Source: Microthyrium microscopicum
Lineage: Eukaryota > Ascomycota > Dothideomycetes > Microthyriales > Microthyriaceae
Direction: 5' to 3'
DNA: 64,000 nt
NCBI GenBank assembly: GCA_010405405.1
Contig: MU004239.1
Coordinates: forward strand, 1,318,722-1,382,721
Under the pieces are notes generated by a model, which saw only the letters and a list, made by a program, of their open reading frames with translations, did not search any database and was not told where the DNA came from. Position numbers and translations under genes: made by a program. Each line of letters begins with the position of its first letter. The first letter of the stretch is position 1. Positions 50,568 to 60,491 of the stretch are shown here, one piece after another.

Positions 50568-52058
50568 TCAAAGCTTTGCAGCGAAATATATGAAGAGGAA
50601 GCCCATCTGATCTGCCATCTTGCCATGCGCGTGCTGTCTTGGTCGATGTTTGACCAAATCATAATTTGCTTCCACGACCAGTCTATCTCCTCGAACCACT
50701 TTGATTGGATCTCGGCACTTGGTCATTGATCCGATGGTCTCCCACTTACTACCATCAGCTGCTGTGGAAGTACCTCCATCTACTCCGTACACAGCCTTCG
50801 ACTCACAAACTTGCTTGCCGTTGAGATGGAGAATTACGTTCACTCCACCATCGTGAAGATGACCCTCTGTTTTGAAAGTCATGAGTACAAAAACGATCAT
50901 GATAGAATCGATGAGGGATGAGGGGACTCACTGCTTGATATGATGTAACCATTCTGTATAACGGGAAATTCATCGCTCTTCAATGTCATGGAAGTCTCAT
51001 TCGCCTTGGGCGTCCATGCCTAGTTTTTCTGTTAGAAATAACATTTCAAGGGGACAGCGTTTAGCCAACACAACACTTGAGCAAACACTACTCTCTTGAA
51101 ATGCTACATTGTAGAATCTCATCATTGTAACATCTCAGTAGAGGACCAGCTTGCTCAAGCCTGTTCGATGATTTTGCACAGGAAGATTCTTACAAATCCA
51201 TCCAAAGCACACCCGTTGGCACCAAGAATCTGAGCACTGACTTCGAGCGCGTCTGGAATCTTTCCTTCAACATACTCTAGCTCCAACTGCACGAAGACCT
51301 TTTGAGTGACATTACGATAATGGACAACTTGGGCAAAGCTCATGATTCTATTGTCCTTGCCCATGTAATAGCCACTGTTGAATTTACCATCTCCAGAAGT
51401 AAAGAACGTGTCTCCTTTGTCTTCAGCACCACCGGTAAAGAGCGAGCCTGCGCCCAAACGTCCTGGTGCCGGGGCTTTTGGATCATATTTTCCTGGACAT
51501 GTGTTCATCATAGTTGTTCCTTTGTAATCCATGTCTGAAACCCCCAAATGATGGACGTAAACACCATTGTCGATGGAAGCTTCGGTACCATCTTCATAGG
51601 CAATGGAGGATTTGGCATAGAGATAGGTGGCGTCTTTCGGGATTCCTTCGAGAGCTGCATTGAACATGTTCATGCCAGGTTCCATGAATGGAATATTCAG
51701 TACTGGAGCTTTATCATCAACGGCTGCAAGTGTGTGAGGACCGAAAAGAATCTTCACTCTCTTAGCCTCTTTTCGTAGCACAGAAGGCACAGTGGTAGTT
51801 TTGAAAGCTTTATCTGTTGGGAGCAGAGCTGACAGCCCATTTTGTAGAACTCCTAAGAGGTCAGGCGACGATGAAGATTTGTGGCCTCCGACTTCGTTAG
51901 ACTGTCTTCTCTCTAGAGTCGATTAGTAGTTGTATATCGTGCTATGTGGATTCATGGGTACCTAGACGAAGCTCACTCGCTGAGCTTGTTGGAGAGGCAT
52001 GTCGAATTACTGCACCTTGAACTACCGCGAATCGAATCAAGTATTCAAAGAACTTCAT
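50568..52058 (-). CDS. Secreted SURNod19-family protein
   Basis: Four exons on minus (52058-51962, 51912-51194, 51019-50932, 50866-50568) give 400 aa. The first exon encodes a weak signal peptide (MKFFEYLIRFAVVQGAVI); the junction creates LRLERRQS, a possible Kex2-type cleavage site after ER. The body resembles the 'stress up-regulated Nod 19' family: PVLNIPFMEPGMNMFNAALEG, then YAKSSIAYEDGTEASIDNGVYVHHLGVSD. A middle VTQKVFVQLELEYVEGK stretch and a C-terminal KGHLHDGGVNVILHLNGKQVCES part, with His/Asp groups that look metal-like, complete the fit. The biochemical role of this family is not established. Introns are 49, 174 and 65 nt, all GT-AG; the third exon was placed by frame and by the acceptor CTAG. 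Family call moderately sure, secretion likely. Confidence 0.75.
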
Positions 52059-52528
52059 TTTGTACCGTGGTCCAGAAGTTATTCAAGACGGCATCAGGGA
52101 AAACTTTCCAAGTCGTACGTGTTGCAAGATATGCCTCTTCATAAGTCTAATTCACAGCCCACCAGCTTATATATATTCGAAGCTTGAACCTAAATAAGAG
52201 ATGCAATAAGGAGTTTGACCAATCCGAACTCTTGAAGTGAACTATCCCACGGAGTTTTGAACTTTCTTGCGGGTAGTGGCTAAGCCCTAGAACACATCTT
52301 ATAGAAGTCAACTACAGCGTCGTCCGTTCGACCGCCGGACCACTTTCTCGGGTGCCTGAATATCAGTCATATATGGGGGATCACATTAATCACTCAAAGT
52401 TCGTATATTTTCTGTGCCGACTTCATGTCAAAGAAAATCGTTCTTCGAATCTGGGTATACCGAAACCGAAACCTAAATATGAGAATTCGTAAACATATAC
52501 CCCTATTGTCTCAAGTCATCACTCCACA
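52059..52528. other. Intergenic, no gene recognised
   Basis: Promoter of the SURNod19 gene and 3' region of the glycine-zipper gene. No further feature seen. Confidence 0.5.
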
Positions 52529-53878
52529 TCACCGTCGCCACTCATGCTCCCATCTTTTCTCTTCCCTTCTATGACCATCCCGATGTCTCTCCCATTGCTT
52601 TTCAGCTAATCCAGCACCCAAAGCGCCCACCACCGCTGCCCCTACAGTCGCCGCTAAATCTCCCTTGCTAACCTGTTTCCCTATAAATCCACCTGCGATT
52701 GCGCCCGCTAGTCCAGCAGTTACATGGTTAAATTTCTTACTATCATGCTTATGTCCACCATCCCGCTCTCGTGAGTGCGCGCGTCGTCGATGGTGGTGAT
52801 GATGGCGCTCTTCATCAGATCCACGGCTCCATGAGCGGCTACGTTGGCGTAGAGCGATCGCAGAGCGTGCGCGTGCAACGGGAGCGCGGCCACGGGGAAG
52901 GAGCTGAGTCTCACGGGGACGGGGATCGTCGGAGTGGGCGCGGATCAGTGGGTATGGTGCATCTGGGGGCATAGCAACGAGGGGTCCAGCTGTCGTTGGG
53001 TAAGGTGGTGACATTGGTAGTGGTGGTGGTGGGTAGATGTGTGTGGTGTCTACTTTGATTTGGGGAGTCGTGGCCTGGAACAGAATTAGCCAGAGGCTCA
53101 GTTAAAATAAGAGAAAGTGAGTGAGAATATATATGACCATAAAGGTTCAGTCTGATGGGTGGAGGAAGCATAAGTCATAGAAGAAACCCCGAAGGGTTTG
53201 TCTCTCTAACCGTATCATCCTGTATAATAATAGACATAAAAACTCTAGCTTCAGGAAGAAACCTACATTGTGATCGTGTCGACTTTCACGAGCCCATTCT
53301 TCTACTTTGTCTTTTTCTGCATAATAACTCCCTCGACTGCCATCTCTTCTCCTACTCCGGTCCCGGCGACGCTCTATAACTATGTCTTCATCACTATAAT
53401 TATCATAGTCGTCTCGTCTGGAACGTCTACGGCTCGAATGACGGCGTTCCTCTTCGTAGCTAGGCATTTCGATGGGTGAAACAGGTCTACTATGACTACC
53501 CTTGGGATTGCGGCTTTGGCTTCGACTCGGCACAGCTTTCTCTGAAATCCAGGGGCCAACTTTGCCGAACTTCTCGTAAATAATGTCGTGATATTTATCC
53601 GTGACGTGAGTAATGGCTTCCAGACCGAGATACTATGTCGCTTGTTGTTAGCACCCTATAGCAAAGGAAAGTAAGAAAAGAAGAGAAGAAAAAGGCGAAG
53701 CAAGCAAACAGGCGACAGTATATAGATGAATATACTAGAGAACAGAAGGCACAAGGTTAAAGGTGTGGAGCTGGGGCAGTGTCATGCATATACTAGCATA
53801 GGATCTATGCGCCGTGTGCAACATCCTTCCCGAGCGTTTAATACTGAGAATACTACTTACAATCAAATCGCCAGCCAT
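52529..53878 (-). CDS. Glycine-zipper membrane-associated protein, Arg/Ser/His-rich
   Basis: Three exons on minus (53878-53861, 53632-53267, 53074-52529) give 309 aa. The first exon is only 18 nt (MAGDLI) and is followed by a 228-nt intron; it supplies the sole ATG in frame. Residues 7-45 (YLGLEAITHVTDKYHDIIYEKFGKVGPW) look globular. A long basic, Ser/Arg/Tyr-rich region follows, with RRRSRRDD and RRRDRSRR runs, then a Pro-rich part and a His5 run. Near residues 245-285 lies the glycine zipper (TAGLAGAIAGGFIGKQVSKG, ATVGAAVVGALGAGLA), the GxxxG pattern of two packed membrane helices. A charged tail (EKRWEHEWRR) ends it. Such proteins are common in ascomycetes but uncharacterised. No function can be given. 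Confidence 0.78.
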
Positions 53879-54944
53879 GACCGTATTATCCAATCAACTG
53901 AAGGCAAGTAGAACAGGCAGAATCTCGCAACGTATAGAAGACTCAATACCCTGGCTCGTTGTGCTCTGTCACAAGGCTGAGAGACAGCCAGATGACTTGT
54001 CGTTAGCGCTTCGTGAGGTGTGGTTGGAAGAAAAGTTCTTTGTACCGCTTACACCCGTCCGGGTGAAGAGGCAATCGTCCGCTGATTTAAGAGCTTTACA
54101 GTTACCGCCGGCCTCTAATGTGTCGGTGTACTGTAATGACCGGCTTGCAGGCTTCGCGGGGTGGTAGTCTTTTGATGCGCGAACCATGCATGTCAATGAG
54201 GCTGAGCACCACAACCAGATGACTCCTTCGCCGGTTTGTCTAAGTCGGTCCACCAGAATCACTTCTCCGCTTCGAGAAAGGTTCTAGTGCTTCTAGGGCC
54301 GTTTGAAATGGTGGAGGCGGAGATGTAAATATTGAAATTTGATGCAGATGCTACACCGATAGATCTGGTATGGCTTTATATCGTGCGATCTTTTGGGTGC
54401 TGGCCTACCCCAAGTGAGACAACTCACGAGACCCCGAGGGTCGTGCTGTGCGATCAGGATATGATTGGACTTTCTGAAGTATCAAATGGTCTTGGTGTGC
54501 TGCTTGACTGTCTTGTTCAAGTGAAGCCATGGGCCGATCCGGATGATTCCGAAGCACACATGCACAATGCCACTTACCTGATCATAGTTGGAGTAATTGA
54601 ACGAAGATTATGCATGTCTCTCCGAGTTCCCAGAATGCAGGTATGGGGCCAGAACCCTTCATCGCAATATCGGGTTATGCTAAATTTTGTCGCCGCACCG
54701 GGGAGGCATTTGTCAATTATATCACCACCCAAGTCAATATATAGATTTGTATTTCGCAATATCCCGAGTTCATGTCATGAAGCATTTGCAAGCCTTTGCC
54801 AGTAATCTCTAGATTCAACGAGTATTAGTGAGCCGTGTTGAAGCCTCACCATGTTATCCATGACTGTTGAAGTCATGGGCCAAGAAGGAAATGTAATCAA
54901 GTCACCGGAAACAAATTGATCTTCGACCTTCACACTACGTTTCT
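53879..54944. other. Intergenic, no gene recognised
   Basis: Upstream of the glycine-zipper gene and downstream of MetAP2. Plus frames at 53814-54167 and 54332-54805 lack family resemblance and compete with opposite-strand frames. Confidence 0.45.
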
Positions 54945-56541
54945 CTAGTAGTCATCACCTCGAGAGATGATTTCCTTACAATTGGGGCGGAGTAGAACAG
55001 TCTAATTAAGAATTGTATCAGCAGAACTCATAACGTCAGTAAAGATCATACTCACATGCTCAAACTGCGCGACATAGGAGCCAGGAACATCGACTAACGG
55101 TCCATAGGCTTCAACAATACCACTTTGGACAAGCGATCTCATTCCAAGTTGATAATTCTTGACTCCAAGGCGCTCAAGGTAGCGTTTAGCAAAGACCAGA
55201 GTTCCAAAGTTGTCATCAATAGTCTTGAGAAGCGACTTTGCGGTTGCATGATGAAGACCAGCGGTACTGACACCCTCATTTCGCCCATAGCCATAGATTC
55301 CAACATCATCTCTCATGTAGCCTCTTCCAGTAGTTCCAAAAGTCTCAATAGCGAAAACATCACCTTCTTCCATTCGCTGATTTGATCTGGTCTTGACAAA
55401 TGGGACTTGCTTGTCACCATGGATCTTGTAGCGCAGAATGTTGTGGCCACTGAGACTTCGAACTGCTTTGACAGGAATGGTCTTTCCATTGAGCTCGACT
55501 TCATAGCTCTCCATTGCCTCCTGAATGATGCCACTCATGTGATCCATTCGGGCGTCAATGCCAGCTTCCTAGGCACTTGATGAGCAAGATAGGCATCGAA
55601 AAGAAGTCAGAACGCTTACCCTGAGGCCAGTGTTGGTAGCATCCTTAACGGCAGCAAGTAAGTTGCCATAGATTGGATTGGCAGCGACAGTGAAAGCACT
55701 ATCCACAATCCTACCGTTCACATGCACTCCGAAATCAACACTCAGAACATCGTCATTCTGGAGAATAATCTCCTTACCACCCTCATTCGGAGTCCAGTGG
55801 GCCGCAATATTGTTCAAGCAAAGCCCAGTTGGAAAACCCATTCCAGCCTTCAGAGCGTCTCCAGTCTCAAGACCTTGGTGGCCTGTCAATGCGCGAACCC
55901 CTTCTTCAATTTCTAGAGCTAACTTGCTCATTGAGACACCGGGCTTTGCGATCGTCTGAACATGATGGCGGACCTGGCGATGAACTTCGGCAGCTTTGCG
56001 ATAGTCGTTCAAGAATTCATCATCCATGTCGTTCAAGGCAGCTAAGTGACGGATTTCTTCAGCCGTGGTGCGTTGGAGGTTATCATTCTTGTCATAATCA
56101 ACAATTTGACCTTCGGGATATTGCTTATCCTGGAAGACGGTAAGGTTGGCGAGTGCAACTCTTGGAGGAGTAGTCTGCTCGCCACTCGGGGCCTTCTTTT
56201 TCTTCTTCTTCTTGTTGCTCTTGCGCTTCTTCTTTTTGTCTGACAGATTTAGCCTCAACATCCCGAATGCTGGCAACTTTGCTTACCGTTCTTGGGCTGA
56301 TCATGGTTCGAGTCAACTCCAAGGTCACCCCCGTCATCATCGTCTCCATCTTCGTCATCCCCTTCCAGTGTACCATGAAGAAGCCCGCTTGCTGAGGCTG
56401 GTCTTTGCGGATTGACGGCGGCAATCGAGGCCTGTCCAGATGACTCTGTTTATCGCGTCAGAAACCTAGTGCTTGGAGGAGATACAGCGACTCCATACCA
56501 TCTGGGCCTTGACGATGTTCATCGGGAGTCTTGGAGCCCAT
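54945..56541 (-). CDS. Methionine aminopeptidase 2
   Basis: Five exons on minus (56541-56499, 56445-56287, 56239-55620, 55568-55056, 55001-54945) give 463 aa. MetAP2 removes the initiator Met from nascent proteins in the cytosol, on ribosomes. The N-terminal extension has an acidic run ([13 protein letters not shown]) and a Lys-rich run ([18 protein letters not shown]), the eIF2-binding type region of the family. The metallopeptidase domain keeps the substrate His (NIAAHWTPN) and all five metal ligands: [14 protein letters not shown] (two Asp), SGHNI (His), AIETFGTTG (Glu) and AQFEHTV (Glu). The end, [16 protein letters not shown], matches the family C-terminus exactly; reaching it needs the last 54-nt intron, since the unspliced frame stops early. 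All residues for activity are present. Confidence 0.93.
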
Positions 56542-57057
56542 GGTTGTGCTTGGGATCTAGTCATACGTGTATAAAGTTCCAAGAGTTGGTTGACATCACA
56601 GATGCTGACCGTAAAATGAGGGAAACCCTCGGAGCGGGTTGCCTGCCAAGGTTCGCGAACCATTTGCCTTCAACTTTAGATGCTCTGCTAACCTACACAA
56701 TTAAATCTGTTGGCGCTATGTCATACAAGCAGAGAATTGATGGTATCGAGCAGTTTTGAAAATATGGTAATGAGGCTAAAGCACTATGGAGTTTAGAAGC
56801 CGTGGTTAATCCTCTGTTGTAAGGGCGAAGAGCGCATTCACCGGTTCTGCTCTCAAATTGACAAGCACTGCAATTTTAGCGTCAGCGAAGGACATAGATC
56901 ATCGACAATAAAGCTTAAACCAGATGAGTTTGACGAGACGACACTATAAGTTCCTCCTCATCGTCGACGACATGATATCGGAAATGTCCTACTTCGTATT
57001 GAAATCACACTAATCCTCCATCATGAACCTCTCTATCAACCTGACATCGACTTTTCT
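56542..57057. other. Intergenic, MetAP2 promoter
   Basis: About 0.5 kb between MetAP2 start and the end of the CENP-V/GFA gene. No specific site recognised. Confidence 0.5.
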
Positions 57058-57786
57058 TCAATAGATACCTCCATCAAACGGTCCAGATCCCATCTGTCTC
57101 GTACCCTTGAGGTTCTCAACATACCCAATCCACCCATTCTCATGCCACTTCCTCCAATCCAGCCCCTCCTGCCCAGCATCAATCGTAGTCGCATTGACAC
57201 TCAAATACGACGGACCCCCCATCCTCTCCTCCCAAGTATCCTTCTTCGGCCTCCATCCTCTGACCACAATCTTCTCTCCCTCCTCCTTCACCACAATAGC
57301 TTCCTCCCTCATTCTCTCCGACAGCAAGCTCTTTTCCAACTCAACATCAGCAACCTCCCACTCCCCCCTTCCGCTGAAGCACCTGACCCCACACTTTGCG
57401 CAGAAATACCACGTATTGCGCCGACCACCACACAGATACTTGCTGACTCCGTCTGATAGCTGTGCGCCGTCGTTGGTGAGGGGTGAAAGGACTACAAAAT
57501 CGTCTGGGCTGTTGCTCGGGCGAGCGTGGAAAATATTGAGCTTCATGCAGGTGCTGCAGTTGCATTTGTAGATCTGTTGGCCGGTTGCCGCAATGAGCTG
57601 CGGTAAGTTGACATCGGATGGCGTAGACTCGGTAGGCATCTGCAGGTAGGTGAGATATTGGATGCGGCCGCAGTGGCAGCTGCCGGTGAAGGGAAGACGT
57701 TTGAAGCTGTCGGCGATGTGTGCGACTTTGGAGGGGTCCTTTTTGTAGGCGACCAATTCGGCCATGAGATCAGAATCGGACACCAT
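57058..57786 (-). CDS. CENP-V/GFA domain zinc protein
   Basis: Single exon of 242 aa from ATG at 57786. The zinc-binding layout of the glutathione-dependent formaldehyde-activating/CENP-V fold is clear: GSCHCGRIQY near 35-44, then KCNCSTCMKLNIF near 74-86, and WYFCAKCGVRCFSG near 126-139. An insert between the first and second Cys groups (about 45-72) and a long C-terminal part with WRPKKDTWEERMGG set it apart from the short bacterial enzymes. The likely role is a glutathione-linked or redox enzyme in the cytosol, but many fungal members have no proven reaction. The same-strand neighbours are unrelated. Confidence 0.85.
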   Translation of the reverse strand: MVSDSDLMAELVAYKKDPSKVAHIADSFKRLPFTGSCHCGRIQYLTYLQMPTESTPSDVNLPQLIAATGQQIYKCNCSTCMKLNIFHARPSNSPDDFVVLSPLTNDGAQLSDGVSKYLCGGRRNTWYFCAKCGVRCFSGRGEWEVADVELEKSLLSERMREEAIVVKEEGEKIVVRGWRPKKDTWEERMGGPSYLSVNATTIDAGQEGLDWRKWHENGWIGYVENLKGTRQMGSGPFDGGIY

Positions 57787-58337
57787 GTTGGTTGGTGTAA
57801 ATAAGAATTTGATTGAAATGAAAAGAGGGAATAGGGAGGGGAGGTTTTGTATTTTAAGGTGTGAGGGCGAGTTTGGGAATTGAGGAGCCTTAATGTTATG
57901 ATGTGGTCAAGACGAACTGCAGGAGCTCCCCTGTCCGCATCAACTCCGACGGACACCATTACGGCACGGAGACTCTGTTGTCCCGAAATTTGCTGAACTG
58001 AGTAGAAGTCTGATCTAGGAGAATTGGGTAGTATATAATTCACAAGGGCATAGTAGGAATTAGGGGATGAAAGCAAGAGGTATTGAGCTATGATATACTA
58101 CAGTTGATCCTTTTGGAAGAATCAAGGGCCTACACATGACGGATGCACGAGTAAGTAGTGTTGGTGAGACCGTCCTGATGTGCTATAGGACCGCCTGCGG
58201 AGACGCAATTTGCGCCGGAAGGAATTGCCATCCGTTGTGCAGTGGATGAGGAAGAGGTTCAGCGACCAATAGTATGATGAAGCCGATTGAATGGTGTCTG
58301 ATGTCAAAGAGCAATTTGTCGTAACTTACTGCTTAAC
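57787..58337. other. Intergenic, no gene recognised
   Basis: Promoter region of the CENP-V/GFA gene and 3' region of the BuGZ-like gene. Frames here are continuations of shadow frames. Confidence 0.5.
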
Positions 58338-59411
58338 CTATGCAGCTGTAAACGCATATCTGGATAATCTTGCCATCTTTTCTTCGGGACTTATCTCGTT
58401 GTCAGAATAAATCATTCTTGTCTTGTCTTTACCCTTGCCCTTCTTTTCTGTTGGCGTTGCTGGTTTTGCGCCTTGGCTTGTCACACTTGCGATCAAATCA
58501 TCAACAGCTGCGGCCGTGCCACCTGGGGCTCCTGGAAATTGTACGCCAGACATGGGAGGAGGTGCAAAGCCTGGCCGTGGTGGTAAACCTGAGCCTGGAG
58601 CTCCACCAGGCAGAGAGCCAGCGAATGGCATAGGGGCTCCTGAAAACGGCGCTTGACCAGGTGGAAAGCCTGGCATAAAGGGCGCGCCACCTGGGGGAGC
58701 AAATCCATTGTGACCTGGAAAGGGAGGCTGTGCGAAAGGAGCTGCAGTAGGCGGAGGTTGTCCAAATGAAGCGGGAATCTGGGAACTGTTAGAAGTGTTT
58801 TTCATTGAAGAACGGTGTGCTTACCACTGGAGGTGCTGGGTCAACAACTGGAAGAGGGAGTGGAGCCTCAGTATTGCCCATAGTAGTATCGCCGTCTAGC
58901 TTTCTTCTCTTCCAGTCTTGAAATCTCTTGGTCAACTCGTCAGGGGTTTCGAGCTTGATTTGCTTGCGCTTGTGTCCTTCACCACTACCAGACATTGGAT
59001 TACCCGTTTTTGCTCTCCGTGCGGCCGCATCTTCATAGTACTGTTGCATAACACGAGTGTTGTGAGTCATAACTACGTCGTCGGGAATACCTTCCATGCC
59101 AAATATCTCGACTTCGAGACCTTGTCTGTTAGGGAGGGCATTTTCAACGGAGGCGAGCTGTTCTTTATGTACTTGATTCATGTGGACGGAAAGACCTTGA
59201 TGAAGATGTTAGGATCTGCGCGATGGTAGACGGTAGCCATGGTCTTACCTCCAGCTGTGTTTAGTCGTCTTCCGCAGCGGTCGCATTTGAAATGCTTTGC
59301 TTTTTGATGAGAGATGAGAATTTTGAGATCGTCAAAGTCGCGTTCACAATAATAGCACCATGGGCGAGCTAGCACATCCTCAACAGAGGGGTGACCCTTT
59401 CTTTTACCCAT
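58338..59411 (-). CDS. BuGZ/ZNF207-like zinc-finger protein
   Basis: Three exons on minus (59411-59249, 59195-58825, 58778-58338) give 324 aa. Residues about 15-80 hold the paired zinc fingers of the BuGZ family: [20 protein letters not shown] with [20 protein letters not shown] and [10 protein letters not shown]. The signature [13 protein letters not shown] follows, as in animal and plant BuGZ. The C-terminal half is Pro/Gly-rich low complexity. Near the end, [20 protein letters not shown] resembles the GLEBS motif through which BuGZ binds Bub3 for kinetochore loading. In animals the protein also helps spindle assembly and splicing; the fungal role is inferred. The first intron is 53 nt and lies within the second finger. 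The gene is divergent from RPL23 with 276 bp between start codons. Confidence 0.87.
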
Positions 59412-59687
59412 ATTGCTGAAATGGAGAAGGACTGCGATGAATATGGGACTTGGTGGGCGAATGCGCGAGAGTTGAAGAGGCTCATGTTCAAGATGCTCAA
59501 ATGCTGAAGCTAAGGAAGCTCTTGATAGCCGCGCGGTTGCTGGGTCACTGTAAGCGCGGCACCGGATTAACCATTCTCCAGGCGATATTCTTGGCGCTCC
59601 ACCAACGAATCTGCATCATTTCGAATCGAGACCCATCACGAATATTTATCGCCAAAACACTCCAATTTCCACTACACACTCTTCCAA
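59412..59687. promoter_or_regulatory. Shared divergent promoter, BuGZ-like gene and RPL23
   Basis: Only 276 bp separates the two start codons, so regulatory elements are probably shared. A pyrimidine-rich leader (CACTCTTCCAA) precedes the RPL23 ATG, as is usual for ribosomal protein genes. No defined site is claimed. Confidence 0.45.
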
Positions 59688-60323
59688 ATGGCTTCAAAGA
59701 GAGGGTATATTCATCTCTCACATACTCACTTGCGCATAAGCTAACAAATTTTCTAGTCGCGGTGCCTCTGGTACCAAGCTCAAGATGACTCTCGGTCTCC
59801 CAGTGTCCGTACACACCCCCGCCAAACACAATTTACGATTCTGACAATGAAACTAGCGGAGCTATCATGAATTGCTGCGACAACTCGGGCGCTCGTAACC
59901 TGTACATCATCTCCGTCAAGGGCATCGGTGCCCGTCTCAACAGACTTCCCGCTGCCGGTGTTGGAGACATGGTTATGGCTACAGTCAAGAAGGGAAAGCC
60001 TGAGCTACGAAAGAAGGTGCATCCAGCAGTCGTTGTGCGGCAATCGAAACCATGGCGGCGCGCAGATGGTATCTTCCTATACTTCGAGGACAATGCGGGA
60101 GTGGTATGGAAACCCAGAAAAAATTCATGGGTGGGCACATTTGACTAATTGTGGATGTAGATTGTCAATCCGAAGGGCGAAATGAAGGGCTCTGCCATCA
60201 CTGGACCTGTAGGAAAGGAAGCAGCTGAATTGTGGCCGGTAAGATACTGCGCAACCAATGGTCATTTGCAAGTACTAACTCCTGATATAGCGTATCGCCA
60301 GCAACTCTGGTGTTGTGATGTAA
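59688..60323 (+). CDS. RPL23: 60S ribosomal protein L23 (uL14)
   Basis: Five exons (59688-59704, 59757-59804, 59857-60103, 60161-60238, 60291-60323) give 140 aa, exactly the family length. The protein belongs to the large ribosomal subunit at the subunit interface. The sequence follows the family throughout: [16 protein letters not shown], then [55 protein letters not shown] and the end [10 protein letters not shown]. The first exon is 17 nt and the last 33 nt; four introns of 49-57 nt in a 636-bp gene is typical for a fungal ribosomal protein gene. The second donor is GTCCGT, chosen because it alone gives the conserved LPVGA junction. Identity is secure. Confidence 0.96.
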
Positions 60324-60491
60324 ATGCATGCATTGAGGGTGTTCCTTGCGGTCTTCTTTTCTCAGTATCGGCGTCACTTCATACCTCTGCGGACAATAGG
60401 ATGATTATGCGGAAGTAGAAACCAAAAATACCAATATTACCGAAACTGTCATGATCCGTCGAATTCGAGAGTGATATCGTATTATTTACTA
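60324..60491. other. Convergent 3' region of RPL23 and TED1
   Basis: Only 168 bp lies between the two stop codons, so the 3' UTRs are close or overlapping. Confidence 0.5.

Noticed and set aside
54332-54805. 157-codon plus-strand frame between the glycine-zipper gene and MetAP2
   Set aside because: No recognisable family, no good start context, and an opposite-strand frame overlaps it.
57543-58076. 177-codon minus-strand frame upstream of the CENP-V/GFA gene
   Set aside because: Its end overlaps that gene in another frame and the translation is low-complexity Pro/Ser/Thr without family features.
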